DNA of 48,159 nucleotides from Longimicrobiales bacterium. GTDB lineage: Bacteria > Gemmatimonadota > Gemmatimonadetes > Longimicrobiales > RSA9. The notes beneath the pieces were generated by a model, which saw only the letters and a list, made by a program, of their open reading frames with translations, ran no database searches and was not told the DNA's origin. Below, in pieces: positions 39,282 through 48,159 of this stretch. How positions within the stretch are numbered: the first letter of the stretch is position 1; every line of letters begins with the position of its first letter. A program made the translations under genes and the position numbers. The DNA is taken from contig DATHUY010000157.1 of the NCBI GenBank assembly GCA_035461765.1, forward strand, positions 1-48,159, written 5' to 3'.

Positions 39282-39755
39282 TCAGGCGTCGAACTCGGAC
39301 TCCGGTCCAACCACCGGCGGAGCCGCGTCGACCGGGCTCTCGATAATGCCGCTCCGTCGTGTCGATCCTGAACCGCCCTGCCGCGCCGCGTCGATGCCGC
39401 CGCGCACGCCGGCGCGGACTTCCTGGACCCGCGTCTCCATCTCCCGACGTGTCTCGCGCGCCGCGCGACGGCCGGCTTCGAATGCGTCGCGCGCGGCTTC
39501 GACCCGACCCTCGACCTCGCCGCGCACGCCGCCGATCGTTTCGTTCACGGTGTCGGTCACGCCGCGCACCGCATCCTCGGCCCGGTCGCGGATGCGCAAC
39601 GCGCCCGCGCGGATCTCGTCGCGCGTCTCGCGACCGGAACGCGGTGCGAGCAGCAGCGCGGCGCCGGCGCCGAGCAGGGCGCCGAGGACCAGCGAGCCGA
39701 ATCCACCGGAACGGCGCTCAATGACGATGTAGGGCAGATCGTCGTGGTCGGCCAT
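39282..39755 (-). CDS. YtxH-domain protein
   Basis: A 157-residue protein with one N-terminal helix (GFGSLVLGALLGAGAALLLAPRSGRETRDEI) of the YtxH type, then a long alanine/arginine/glutamate helix with apolipophorin-like heptads (RDRAEDAVRGVTDTVNETIGG). It is probably a membrane-bound stress protein. The ATG follows GGAGACGAC. It lies upstream of the YihY gene on the same strand. Confidence 0.85.
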   Translation of the reverse strand: MADHDDLPYIVIERRSGGFGSLVLGALLGAGAALLLAPRSGRETRDEIRAGALRIRDRAEDAVRGVTDTVNETIGGVRGEVEGRVEAARDAFEAGRRAARETRREMETRVQEVRAGVRGGIDAARQGGSGSTRRSGIIESPVDAAPPVVGPESEFDA

Positions 39756-39814
39756 GTCGTCTCCTCATGCAAAGGCAGCCATGCGGCCACCGTGTGATCG
39801 GGGCGTGGACGCGG

Positions 39815-41176
39815 TCAACCGGCCGCGACCGTCTCCGTCATGAACTTCTGCAGCTTTTCCTTCAGCAATTTCTGGGTCACACCGAGAATGCGCGCCGTCT
39901 TCCGGTGGTCGCCGGAGGTGAATGCGAACGTCTTCAGCATGAGCTGACGCTCCGTGTCCTCGAGCGACGTACCGATCGGGATGTGGACCTCCTGCTCATT
40001 GAACCCCATGTGGCGGGGGATGAGGTCGGCGACCTGGATCGTGTCCGTCCTGGCCAGAATGACCGCGCGCTCGATCGAGTTCTTGAGCTCGCGGACATTG
40101 CCCGGCCAGCGGTACGTCTCGATGTACTCGATCGCGCCATCGCTGAACCCGGCGATCTCCTTCTCCTGCTCCTTCGAGAACCGCCGCAGGAACTCCTCTG
40201 CAAGGAGCCGCACATCGCCCTCACGGTCGCGCAGCGGCGGGAGGTAAACCGGTATCACCGCCAGGCGATGGTACAGGTCATCGCGCAGTTTGCCGTCGCG
40301 CAGCGCCTCTTCGATGTTCTTGTTCGTCGCGGCCACGACGCGGATGTCGACCTGCACTTCCTTCTTCCCGCCCAGCCGCCGGAACGCGCGCTGCTCCAGT
40401 GCGCGCAGGAACTTCACCTGGATGTCCGGCTCCATCTCGGCGACCTCGTCGAGGAACAGCGTGCCGCCGTCCGCCTGCTCGAACGCGCCCGGCTTCTCGT
40501 TGATGGCGCCCGTGAACGCACCCTTCTCGTGGCCGAACAGCTCGTTCTCGAGGATCTCGCGCGGGAAGGCGCCGCAGTTCAGCGCAACGAACGGACCCTT
40601 CGCGCGCGTGGACTTGTTGTGCAGCGCTCGTGCAACCAGCTCCTTGCCCGTGCCGCTCTCGCCCACGATCAGCACGCTTGCGCTGGACGGCGCGACCGCC
40701 TCGATGATGTTGTAGATCCGGACCATCACCTCGGACTGGCCGAACATGTCGCCGTACTTGCTCAGGCTTTCGAGCCGCTTCTGCAGCTCACGGTTCGCCG
40801 TCTTCACCTGATACTTGTCGAGCGCCTTCGGGATCAGTGCCTTGAGGCGCTCGACATCGAGCGGCTTCGTCAGGTAGTCGTACGCGCCGTGCCGCATCGC
40901 CTCCACGGCGCTCGCGACCGTGCCCTTGCCGGTGATGATGATGATCTCGCTCTCGATGCCGGACTCGCGCATCTGCGCGAACAGCTCGAGGCCGTCCATC
41001 TTCGGCATCTTGAGGTCGGCGAGTACGAGGCCGAACTCGTCTGCGGAGACTTTTTCCCACGCCTTCCGGCCGTCCGTCGCCGTATCGACGTCGTAGCCTT
41101 CCTCCGTGAGCAGCATCTGCAGGCCTTCGGCAATGTGCCGCTCATCGTCTGCGATGAGAACCTTAGGCAAACCCAT
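39815..41176 (-). CDS. NtrC-family sigma-54-dependent response regulator
   Basis: A 453-residue protein with three domains. The receiver (1-125) has D10, D11, phospho-site D54 and K104. The AAA+ domain (about 145-380) has Walker A GESGTGKE (172-179), the sigma-54 contact loop GAFTGA (219-224) and Walker B GTLFLDE. The Fis-type helix-turn-helix (about 415-450) carries RKTARILGVTQKLLKEKL. All activator parts are intact, so it should open sigma-54 promoters. The ATG has no strong Shine-Dalgarno; the 99 bp upstream are AT-rich and may contain its own promoter. The histidine-kinase-like gene lies just upstream. Confidence 0.95.
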   Translation of the reverse strand: MGLPKVLIADDERHIAEGLQMLLTEEGYDVDTATDGRKAWEKVSADEFGLVLADLKMPKMDGLELFAQMRESGIESEIIIITGKGTVASAVEAMRHGAYDYLTKPLDVERLKALIPKALDKYQVKTANRELQKRLESLSKYGDMFGQSEVMVRIYNIIEAVAPSSASVLIVGESGTGKELVARALHNKSTRAKGPFVALNCGAFPREILENELFGHEKGAFTGAINEKPGAFEQADGGTLFLDEVAEMEPDIQVKFLRALEQRAFRRLGGKKEVQVDIRVVAATNKNIEEALRDGKLRDDLYHRLAVIPVYLPPLRDREGDVRLLAEEFLRRFSKEQEKEIAGFSDGAIEYIETYRWPGNVRELKNSIERAVILARTDTIQVADLIPRHMGFNEQEVHIPIGTSLEDTERQLMLKTFAFTSGDHRKTARILGVTQKLLKEKLQKFMTETVAAG

Positions 41177-41275
41177 ATATTATTGTCTTTTCTATGTTTG
41201 TGCCGGGGCCGTCCCCGCGGCCGCATGTCCAGTTTACCCCGCCGCCCGAGCCAGGGTCAAGCCGACGCGCTCCCG

Positions 41276-41950
41276 TCAGCCGTTGCGGACCCACGGCAGA
41301 CGTATGCTGACGCCGTCAGCCTGCGGTTCCAGCACGGCTCCCGAGGAATCGAGCAGGGCGGCGGCGACAGCCAGGGATCGTTCGAATTCGGCGTCCGCAG
41401 GCTTCGGCCGGGGCGATTCCGGGTCACGTACCGCGGCGATCTCCACCTTGAGGTCGGCGCCATCGTTCGCGCAGGACACGCGCAAGGTGCCGCCGTTCTC
41501 TCCCAACCGCTCATGGACGGCGGTGAGGAGGTTCAGCATGGCGAACTTGAACATGTCGCGACGCAGCGGAACAAAGACGGCCGGGTCGCATTCGATGCTC
41601 AGGGTGTTGCGGGCCAGTCGGGCGCGCGCCTCGATGAGCGGCATGAGCTCATCGAAGACCTGATCCAGGGCGAAGCTGTCCGCCTCCTCGCGTTCCGGAC
41701 GCAGCAGCTGCAGGAGGCGGTCGATCATGAGGTGCAGACGCCGGGCCTCGTGCTCGATGACGGAAGCGCGGTCCAGCGCACCGTCCGCATCGCTGCGGGC
41801 GACCCGAACCTTGAGCACCTCGAGGTTGATGATGATCGAGTTCAGCGGGTTCTTGATCTCATGGGCCAGGTCATCGGCCAGACGACTCACGAGATCGAAG
41901 CGATTGGCCCGGAACTGCTCTTCGTTGACCGGCTTCAGCTCTGAATCCAC
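41276..41950 (-). CDS. Histidine-kinase-like protein with a degenerate ATPase domain
   Basis: The 224 residues include a HisKA dimerisation and phosphotransfer part with H30 in LAHEIKNPLNSIIINLEVL, then an HATPase-like region with an N-box remnant FKFAMLNLLTAV. The ATP-binding G1 (DxGxG) and G2 glycine boxes are missing; that space reads VEIAAVRDPESPRPKPADAEF. There is no sensor or membrane part. It may therefore act as a phosphotransfer protein, or bind ATP poorly. It has a GTG start with AGGG upstream. It precedes the NtrC-type regulator and is its likely partner. Confidence 0.85.
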   Translation of the reverse strand: MDSELKPVNEEQFRANRFDLVSRLADDLAHEIKNPLNSIIINLEVLKVRVARSDADGALDRASVIEHEARRLHLMIDRLLQLLRPEREEADSFALDQVFDELMPLIEARARLARNTLSIECDPAVFVPLRRDMFKFAMLNLLTAVHERLGENGGTLRVSCANDGADLKVEIAAVRDPESPRPKPADAEFERSLAVAAALLDSSGAVLEPQADGVSIRLPWVRNG

Positions 41951-42015
41951 AATGATCCCTGTTCACACGTGCTACGCGAACCCATGCTGAGCATGCAGGA
42001 AGCATTCCCCGCCCG

Positions 42016-42849
42016 TCACACCGGATCGAGGGCGCATTCCCGTGCGACCACCGCCTGATATGCGTCGCGAAGCTCACGGGCGGTGCCGCCGGCGGCAGGC
42101 AGCGACCTGCCGTCCAGCTCCAGGAACGGAACGACGCCGACGGAAGTCATCGTGGCGAAGATCTCGTCCGCGTGGTCGAGCTCGGAGCGATCGAAGAGGC
42201 CCTCGCGCACGCGCAGCCCCAGTCCGGGCGCCAGCTGAAGCAGCGTGGTGCGCGTGATCCCGGCCAGCACCCCTGCTTCGAGCGCCGGCGTGCAAAGCGT
42301 CGTGCCGCGGCGCCAGAAGACGTTCCAGGTGGGACCCTCGCACACGTGCGCGTGATCGGTCAGCAGCAGTGCGTCGTCGACGCCGGCATCCGCAGCCTCG
42401 TGCCGGGCGAGGAGCGCGTACGTCCGCCCGACGGCCTTGATCTGCGCAGGGATGGAGGCCGTCGACGGGCGCCGCGTGCGCGCTGTGATGATGCGCCAGC
42501 CGGCACGCGTGGCTTCGGCACGTGCGGTGTCGGGCGGCCGTGCAGTGATCAGCAGCACGGGGTCGCGCACGCCGCGCGTGAGCGTCATGCGGATGTTCGC
42601 GTCGCGCAGCGCATTGGCGTCCACCACAGCGCGCACCCTGCGGTCGACCTCATCGGCAGCCGGCGCGGCAATGCGCAGCGCGGCCGCACTCGCGCCGAAG
42701 CGGTCCAGGTGGTCGCGCAGCCGGAAGAACCCGCCTTTGTGCAGGAGCGCGGTCTCGAACACGGCGTCGCCGAAGAGAAAGCCGCGATCGTGAATCGAAA
42801 TCGCGGCCCTCTCCTCCGGCACCAGCGCGCCATCGACGGATACGATCAT
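42016..42849 (-). CDS. Class IV aminotransferase (branched-chain / 4-amino-4-deoxychorismate lyase family)
   Basis: A 277-residue PLP enzyme. ISIHDRGFLFGDAVFETALLHKG opens the fold. QIKAVGRTYALLARHEA provides the PLP lysine. DDALLLTDHAHVCEGPTWNVFW is the usual catalytic-face segment, followed by GVLAGITR. Sequence alone does not separate branched-chain transaminase, D-amino acid transaminase and ADC lyase. The ATG overlaps the pgi stop (ATGA). Confidence 0.92.
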   Translation of the reverse strand: MIVSVDGALVPEERAAISIHDRGFLFGDAVFETALLHKGGFFRLRDHLDRFGASAAALRIAAPAADEVDRRVRAVVDANALRDANIRMTLTRGVRDPVLLITARPPDTARAEATRAGWRIITARTRRPSTASIPAQIKAVGRTYALLARHEAADAGVDDALLLTDHAHVCEGPTWNVFWRRGTTLCTPALEAGVLAGITRTTLLQLAPGLGLRVREGLFDRSELDHADEIFATMTSVGVVPFLELDGRSLPAAGGTARELRDAYQAVVARECALDPV

Positions 42850-44240
42850 TTCAGCACGCGCTGCGAGTCGCCTTCCTCCAGACGGTGCGACTCGAATCCG
42901 GCGCGGCCCATGAGCCCGTAGGTCAGCTGTTTGCCCAGCTCGACACCGGGTTGATCCAGCGGATCCACGTCATACAGCACGCCCGCGTAGACTGTGGCAA
43001 CCTGCAGCATCATGAGCAGCTGGCCGAGCGCGTGCGCATCGATGCGCGGCAGCTCGATCGTCATGTTCATGCGGCCGCGGCCCGCGAGCGCCGCCGCGGT
43101 CGCCTGTCGTTCTGCGTCCAGCAGCTCGCCGAGCGTACGCCCTCCGAGGTAGGACAGCTCCGGCACATCCCCGTACACGTCCGGGATCGCGACGTCGAGC
43201 GCGGTATCGCGCACGGTCAGGAACGTGACGGTCTTGTCGAACGGTCCTTCGATGTAGAGCTGGACCTGGGAGTGCTGATCCGTAGCGCCGAGGGCCTTCA
43301 CCGGAGTCGGTCCGCGGAACACCTCCGCCCCGCCCAGATCGTGCTGCTTGCCGAGCGACTCCGCCCACAACTGGCGGAACCAGTCGGCAATCGAGTACAG
43401 CCGGTCGGTGTAGGCCATCATTACATGAATGGGCGCGGCGCGTTCCGTGTGTGCGAGATACTGCAGCGCCGCGAACATGCCGGCGGGATTTGCCAGCAGA
43501 TCGCCGGTACGGCAGCGCTCGTCCATGTCGGCGGCGCCGGCGAGCAGCGCTTCGATGTCGATGCCTGCCAGCGCGGCCGGCAGGAGCCCGACTGCGGAGA
43601 GCACGCTGAACCGTCCGCCCACGTCGGGCGGGACGGGCAGTGTGGCAATGCCCTCTTCATCAGCGATACGGCGGAGTACACCGCGTTCGGGATCGGTCGT
43701 GAAGATGAGATGACTGCGGTAGTGATCGTCGTCGAGGGCAGCGCGCAGCCGCTCGCGCACGATCATGAACTGCGCCATCGTCTCGGCCGTCGTGCCCGAC
43801 TTGCTGATGACGTTGTAGAGCGTGGTGCGCGGATCGAGGCGGTCGAGGAGCGGTCCGATCGTGGACGGATCCACGTTGTCGAGAATGTACAGGTGCGGGA
43901 AGTACTCGCGCGCGTCATCGTCGAGCTCGTTCCAGTGCGGCTTGAGCAGTGCGTTCTGCAGCGCGATCGTACCGAGCGCTGATCCGCCGATCCCGAGCAC
44001 AACGATGGTGTCGTACGCCTGCCCGAGCCCGTCGGCAAAGCTGCGGATCTGCTCGACGATCTTCTTCTCGTACGGGAGCGCGAAGAAGCCGAGCTGTCCA
44101 GCACTGCGCCGGCGCTCGACGTCGGCGTGTGCATCGCGGAACCGTACCGCCATGCGGTCGAGCTGTTCCTCACCGATACCGCGCCCGCCGGTCGCCGGCG
44201 CGAGCATGCGGCCGTAATCGAGGCTGATCCTGTCGCTCAT
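42846..44240 (-). CDS. pgi: Glucose-6-phosphate isomerase
   Basis: The 464-residue SIS-domain enzyme interconverts glucose-6-phosphate and fructose-6-phosphate. VLGIGGSALGTIALQNAL and NVISKSGTTAETMAQF are the two sugar-phosphate loops; LGATDQHSQVQLYIEGP carries the catalytic His region, and LDQPGVELGKQLTYGLMG closes the active site. Length fits the shorter bacterial type. It is in the same operon as the PhnP-like and pyk genes. Confidence 0.96.
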   Translation of the reverse strand: MSDRISLDYGRMLAPATGGRGIGEEQLDRMAVRFRDAHADVERRRSAGQLGFFALPYEKKIVEQIRSFADGLGQAYDTIVVLGIGGSALGTIALQNALLKPHWNELDDDAREYFPHLYILDNVDPSTIGPLLDRLDPRTTLYNVISKSGTTAETMAQFMIVRERLRAALDDDHYRSHLIFTTDPERGVLRRIADEEGIATLPVPPDVGGRFSVLSAVGLLPAALAGIDIEALLAGAADMDERCRTGDLLANPAGMFAALQYLAHTERAAPIHVMMAYTDRLYSIADWFRQLWAESLGKQHDLGGAEVFRGPTPVKALGATDQHSQVQLYIEGPFDKTVTFLTVRDTALDVAIPDVYGDVPELSYLGGRTLGELLDAERQATAAALAGRGRMNMTIELPRIDAHALGQLLMMLQVATVYAGVLYDVDPLDQPGVELGKQLTYGLMGRAGFESHRLEEGDSQRVLK

Positions 44241-44250
44241 CGTAATCCAT

Positions 44251-45039
44251 TCATTCGGGTATGTCGACGACGAGGCCGTCCCACGCGGGCTCGACGCCGC
44301 GCGGCAGCGTACCCGCGAGAGTCTCGTGCCGCAGACGGTGCGTCATATGGATGAGGAACGTACGCTCCGCGCCGATCTCGTGCGCTGCCGCCACTGCTTC
44401 CTCCACGTTGAAGTGCGTCGGATGCGGATTCCCCGCCCAGAGGGCGTTCAGCACGAGGACGCGTACGCCCGCCAGCGCCGCCCGGGCCGCGGGCGGGATC
44501 ACCTTCGCGTCGGTGATGTAGCCGAGCGGGCCGGTGCGGAAACCGAACACGCTGGTATCGCCGTGCGGCACACGCAGCGGGGTCATGTCGAATCCCGCGA
44601 CGCTCACCGGGCCGTCCGGATCGAACGCGTGCATCCGGATCTCGGGCTTGGTGGTCCCGACGGGCGGGCGGTAGTCGTCATCGAAGATGTATCGGAACTT
44701 TGTACGCAGCGAGGTCGCGGTGACCGGATCGGCATACGCGGGAAGGCTCTGTCTGAGCCGTGCGGAGAAGACGCGCAGGTCGTCGATGCCGTGCGTGTGA
44801 TCGGCGTGGTCGTGCGTGAACCAGACTGCGTCGATGCGTGACACACCCGCACGGAGCAGCTGCAGCCGCAGCTCGGGCGGCGTGTCGATGAGGATCCTGC
44901 GCGTACCATCGTCGCTCTCGAGCAGCGCGGCGTGCCGCGTGCGCCGGTCGCGCGGGTCGGCGGACGTGCAGACTTCGCACCCGCAGCCGATCACCGGGAC
45001 ACCGAAGGATGTTCCGGTCCCCAGGAAGCGCAGCCTCAA
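44251..45039 (-). CDS. Metallo-beta-lactamase-fold hydrolase, PhnP-like
   Basis: A 262-residue protein starting at a TTG that overlaps the pyk stop (TTGA), behind GAGGAG. LRFLGTGTSFGVPVIGCGCEVC opens the fold, with a Cys group (about 18-25) similar to the structural zinc site of the cyclic phosphodiesterase PhnP. FTHDHADHTHGID is the binuclear metal motif. YITDAKVIPP and HMTHRL hold the later ligands. A phosphodiesterase of PhnP type is likely; no phosphonate genes are nearby. Confidence 0.9.
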   Translation of the reverse strand: MRLRFLGTGTSFGVPVIGCGCEVCTSADPRDRRTRHAALLESDDGTRRILIDTPPELRLQLLRAGVSRIDAVWFTHDHADHTHGIDDLRVFSARLRQSLPAYADPVTATSLRTKFRYIFDDDYRPPVGTTKPEIRMHAFDPDGPVSVAGFDMTPLRVPHGDTSVFGFRTGPLGYITDAKVIPPAARAALAGVRVLVLNALWAGNPHPTHFNVEEAVAAAHEIGAERTFLIHMTHRLRHETLAGTLPRGVEPAWDGLVVDIPE

Positions 45040-46448
45040 AGCTCCTCGATCCTCAGCATGTTCGTGGTGCCACGCACGTGGAACGGGATGCCGGCCGTGA
45101 CGACGACACGCTGGCCGGGTTTGGCTATGCGCCGGCTCAGCAGATGTTCGCGTGCGGTCGCGAGCATGTTCTCGTAGCTGACCTCCGTCGTGCACATGAC
45201 CGGCTCGACGCCCCAGACGAGCGCCAGCTGTCGCCATGTCCTGGCCTGGTCGGTCACGCCGAGGATGGGTACCGGCGGGCGGTAGCTCGACACCAGACGG
45301 GTGGTACCGCCCGTCGTGGTGAACGTGACGACGGCCGGCGCACCGAGCAGCCGCACTGCTTCCACGGTAGCGGCTGCAATCGCATGCTCGGTCGGCGTCG
45401 CGCCGAGGCGCAGCCGGTGCAGCATAGGCACATCGTACTTAGGCCCTTCCTCGAAGGCGCTCGTGCGCTCGATCTCACCGGCGATCCGGACCATGGCCTC
45501 GACGGCGAGGAAGGGATACTTCCCCGCCGCCGTTTCGCCCGACAGCATGACGGCGTCCGTACCATCGAACAGCGCGTTCGCGACGTCGCTCGCCTCCGCG
45601 CGCGTCGGCCGTGGATTCTCCATCATGGACTCCAGCATCTGCGTCGCCGTGATAACGGGTCGGCCGTGCAGGTTCGCGAGCTGGATGATGCGCTTCTGCG
45701 CGATCGGCACCTGCTCGAACGGGAGTTCCACACCGAGGTCGCCGCGCGCGACCATGACCGCATCCGTGAGCGCCAGGATCGGCTCGATGTTCTCGAGTGC
45801 CGTGTCCTTCTCGATTTTCGCCACGATCAGCGTGTGGTTCGGGAGTCGCTCGCGCAGCCGCCGCAGGTCATCGGGTGCCTGAACGAACGAGAGTCCTATG
45901 TAGTCGACGTCCTGCGAGAGTGCGAAGTCGAGGTCCTCAATGTCCTTCTCGGTGAGAGCGGGGGCGCTCACGCGCACGCCCGGCAGGTTCATCCCCTTGT
46001 GATCCTTGAGCAGGCCGCCGCGCATCACGCGGCAGACGACGCGCTGGTGCTTCACTTCCAGCACGCGCAGCTCCATGAGGCCGTCGTCGAGCAGCACGCG
46101 ATTGCCGGGCTGGACGTCATCGGCCAGTGCCGGATACGTCGTCGGAATCTCGTCACCGCGGACGATCTCCTCCGGCGCGAGCACTACGGTGGTGTGCTCT
46201 TTCAGCTCGATGGGCGAGGGCAGCGACCCGATCCGGATCTTCGGGCCCGCGAGGTCGGCGAGCACGGCCATCGGCTTGCCGGTCGACAACGACGCGTCGC
46301 GCACGTACCTGATCACGCGGCCGTGAGCCTCATGCGTGCCGTGCGCGAAGTTCAGACGTATGACATCCACGCCCAGCTCCGCGAGCGCGTGCACCTTGTC
46401 GAGATCGGATGTGGCCGGTCCTATGGTCGCTACGATTTTCGTTCGCAA
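45036..46448 (-). CDS. pyk: Pyruvate kinase
   Basis: The 470-residue enzyme makes pyruvate and ATP from phosphoenolpyruvate and ADP. RTKIVATIGPAT opens it; RLNFAHGTHEAH is the active-site loop (Ala where Ser is more common). VAKIEKDTALENI carries the catalytic Lys and MVARGDLGVELPFE the metal-binding acidic residues; ATQMLESM follows. The C-terminal domain has GGTTRLVSSYRPPVPILGVT. The first codon is TTG. It is the last glycolytic step, adjacent to pgi in the same run. Confidence 0.96.
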   Translation of the reverse strand: MRTKIVATIGPATSDLDKVHALAELGVDVIRLNFAHGTHEAHGRVIRYVRDASLSTGKPMAVLADLAGPKIRIGSLPSPIELKEHTTVVLAPEEIVRGDEIPTTYPALADDVQPGNRVLLDDGLMELRVLEVKHQRVVCRVMRGGLLKDHKGMNLPGVRVSAPALTEKDIEDLDFALSQDVDYIGLSFVQAPDDLRRLRERLPNHTLIVAKIEKDTALENIEPILALTDAVMVARGDLGVELPFEQVPIAQKRIIQLANLHGRPVITATQMLESMMENPRPTRAEASDVANALFDGTDAVMLSGETAAGKYPFLAVEAMVRIAGEIERTSAFEEGPKYDVPMLHRLRLGATPTEHAIAAATVEAVRLLGAPAVVTFTTTGGTTRLVSSYRPPVPILGVTDQARTWRQLALVWGVEPVMCTTEVSYENMLATAREHLLSRRIAKPGQRVVVTAGIPFHVRGTTNMLRIEEL

Positions 46449-46463
46449 TTCAAATCCCCGGGT

Positions 46464-48095
46464 TCAGCATTCATGCACGAGCACACCGGCGACGACGGTC
46501 GCGGTGCAGCGCATGTCCATGATCATGTCCAGATCCGCGCACGGGTCGTGGTCCCATGCGGCGAAATCGGCCAGCGCACCGGCTGCGAGCGAGCCGGCGG
46601 GTGCGGCGAGCCCTGCGGCGCGGGCCGGTCCGATGGTGTATGCGCGGAGCGCGTCCATCGGCGCGATTCGTTCGGAGGGGTACCACCCGGCGCTCGGAGC
46701 GCCGCTCGTGTCCTGCCGTTTCACGGCGGCAGCGAGTCCGCGTCGTGGGTCGACCGGTTCCACAGGCACATCGGACCCGAAGGCGAGGATCGTGCCGCAG
46801 CGGAGGAGCGAACCGAATGCGTACGTGCCGCGCGCACGGCGTTCGCCCCAGTGGCGGTCGGCGATGGACCAGTCCGTCATCAGGTGCGCAGGCTGCATGG
46901 AGCAGATGATGCCTGCTGCGACCGCGTCCCCGAGCCTCTCGACCGGGCAGCACTGCAGGTGCTCGATGCGATGCGGCATGGCGCTCACGCGCACAGCGGG
47001 ATCGCCGAGCACATCCAGCGCCAGGCTGACTGCCGCGTCGCCGATCGCATGAACTGTCGACGCGATGCCGTGGCTCGACGCGCGCCGCACGATGTGTGCG
47101 AACTCGTCCGGCTCCATCGTCCGCATGCCGCAGCCTGAGCTGCCCTCATACGGCTCGCGCATCCATGCCGTGCGCGAACCGAGTGCGCCATCCAGGAACA
47201 TCTTCACGGCACCGGTGCGGATCCACTCGTCGCCGGCGCCGCTGCGCGCACCGGCTGAGATCGCTGCATCGAGCTGATCGAGCGCCATGTGCTGCAGGAT
47301 GCGAAGACGCAGCCCGTCACGGTCACGAAGCGAGGTCAGCACGTGCAGCGGGTCGGGCTCGATGAGATGGATGCCGGGGAAGGAATGAATGCCCGTGATA
47401 CCCAGCGCATGCAGCTCCGTCTGCGCATAGCGCACCGCAGCCACGGCATCCGCGAGGCCGGGCGGCTCTATGCGGTCCGTCACCAGGCGACCGGCCCACT
47501 CCAGAAGCAGCCCCGTCGCCTCGCCGTGCTCATCCCGTACGATCGTGCCGCCCTCGGGGTGCGGCGTGCCCCGATCGATGCCGGTCACGCGCAGCGCCGC
47601 GCTGTTGACCCACAGCGCGTGCATGTCGTGGCTCTGGAGGGCGACCGGACGGTCGGGGAAATGCTCATCGAGCAGTGACCGGTGCGGCGCCGTGTCCCAG
47701 AGGTGCGGATTCCAGCCGCGACCGCGGACCCAGGGCCCGGTGCCGGTCGCGGATCGGGAGCCGCGGGCGGCCGCAGGATTTCCCTGAGCGGTCGCCACCT
47801 GCAGCGCGGCGTCGGCAGGGCTGCGGGCGGCGGACAGATCCGCCTCGCGGCGCGCGAATGCCCACTCCGTCAGGTGTGCATGTGCGTCGGTGAGACCGGG
47901 CGTGATCGTCGAGCCGCGCAGGTCAAGCGTTCGGGCGCCGGCAGCAGCTGCATGCAGCTCATCGAATGCACCCGCTGCGGCGATACGGCCGCCTCGGATG
48001 AGGAGGGCGTCCACCGTGCCGGCGGCGGCGCAGGTGTGTATGCGATCGGCCACGACGAGCAGGTCGTGCCCGTGCTCCAGCGCTGCAACGCTCAT
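46464..48095 (-). CDS. YtcJ-like amidohydrolase
   Basis: A 543-residue amidohydrolase-superfamily protein. DAHAHLTEW is the N-terminal metal motif, GAVKMFLDGALGSRTA holds the Lys, HAIGDAAVSLALDVL and HRIEHLQ provide later His ligands, and LAFGSDVPVEPVDPRRG holds the catalytic Asp. The layout matches the YtcJ/N-substituted-formamide-deformylase group; the real substrate is unknown. It is 15 nt upstream of pyk. The last 64 bp of the window after it contain nothing recognisable. Confidence 0.93.
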   Translation of the reverse strand: MSVAALEHGHDLLVVADRIHTCAAAGTVDALLIRGGRIAAAGAFDELHAAAAGARTLDLRGSTITPGLTDAHAHLTEWAFARREADLSAARSPADAALQVATAQGNPAAARGSRSATGTGPWVRGRGWNPHLWDTAPHRSLLDEHFPDRPVALQSHDMHALWVNSAALRVTGIDRGTPHPEGGTIVRDEHGEATGLLLEWAGRLVTDRIEPPGLADAVAAVRYAQTELHALGITGIHSFPGIHLIEPDPLHVLTSLRDRDGLRLRILQHMALDQLDAAISAGARSGAGDEWIRTGAVKMFLDGALGSRTAWMREPYEGSSGCGMRTMEPDEFAHIVRRASSHGIASTVHAIGDAAVSLALDVLGDPAVRVSAMPHRIEHLQCCPVERLGDAVAAGIICSMQPAHLMTDWSIADRHWGERRARGTYAFGSLLRCGTILAFGSDVPVEPVDPRRGLAAAVKRQDTSGAPSAGWYPSERIAPMDALRAYTIGPARAAGLAAPAGSLAAGALADFAAWDHDPCADLDMIMDMRCTATVVAGVLVHEC

Positions 48096-48159
48096 TGTTG
48101 ACGTGGAGAGGATAGTCGGCGATTCTGTGGCGACATCCTAGGGGCGGGCGGCGTCGGAC

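Noticed and set aside
39767-41944. A 725-codon open frame on the plus strand opposite the response regulator and kinase genes
   Set aside because: It is rich in Arg, His and Leu with no domain pattern and lies exactly antisense to two well-supported genes. GC-rich codon use on one strand leaves the mirror frame open.
45009-47138. A 709-codon plus-strand open frame opposite pyk and the amidohydrolase gene
   Set aside because: Same reason: random composition, no ribosome site, and complete overlap with genes having clear motifs.

Overview
The window is GC-rich bacterial chromosome with tightly packed genes, many joined by ATGA or TGATG stop/start overlaps and several using GTG or TTG starts. 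I see no insertion sequence, prophage, integrase or CRISPR array. The long glucosamine-6-phosphate deaminase fused to a PIG-L domain, the zinc-ribbon MscL and the general gene style suggest a Gemmatimonadota-like or other FCB-group aerobe able to deal with nitrogen oxides. That placement is inference and was not tested against any database.

Left edge (1-5.1 kb): the first codons of tuf (minus), a PA14-domain lipoprotein, a DUF2188 protein, an orphan methyltransferase-like protein, tRNA-Gly(TCC), a cupin, a membrane-anchored LuxR-type regulator and a DUF2231 membrane protein.

Centre (5-23.4 kb): the most interesting part is three back-to-back transcription units that look like one nitric-oxide / heme-copper / Fe-S supercluster. 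(a) A minus operon encodes a cytochrome b - 2x[4Fe-4S] ferredoxin - MvhD-like fusion protein, a membrane-anchored unknown and a long nitronate-monooxygenase-like flavoprotein. (b) Divergent from it is a plus operon: a 58-residue membrane protein, a CuA subunit II, a B-family-like heme-copper subunit I that lacks the oxidase active-site tyrosine, a Sco/SenC copper chaperone and heme O synthase. Order and residues fit an sNOR-type NO reductase (norSY-senC) better than an oxygen reductase. (c) A second divergent pair follows. The minus arm holds a short NnrS/COX1-like membrane protein, a DUF542 protein, a cupin, ctaA, a radical SAM/SPASM protein and a CopD-like protein. The plus arm holds a SufR-like Fe-S regulator, a large NnrS-like membrane protein, a DUF59 protein, a DUF1858-DUF2249-DUF2249 protein, DUF2249, a TIM-barrel-like protein, DUF2249, a cupin and a second short NnrS/COX1-like protein. 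The intergenic regions carry clear palindromes that look like operators.

Right of this (23.4-29.9 kb): a divergent FolD-like protein, a SugE/Gdx-type SMR exporter, a cupredoxin, a DUF4142 protein, a second SufR-like regulator, MscL with a zinc ribbon, NagB/PIG-L, a BON-domain protein and tRNA-Thr(TGT).

Right arm (30.3-48.1 kb): an unbroken run of minus-strand, mostly housekeeping genes: cysS, mscS-like, pyrF, pyrD, a TPR lipoprotein, an AmiC-like amidase, smpB, YihY/BrkB, YtxH, an NtrC-type response regulator with a histidine-kinase-like partner, a class IV aminotransferase, pgi, a PhnP-like MBL hydrolase, pyk and a YtcJ-like amidohydrolase. Many long open frames on the opposite strand are GC-driven shadows and are left out.
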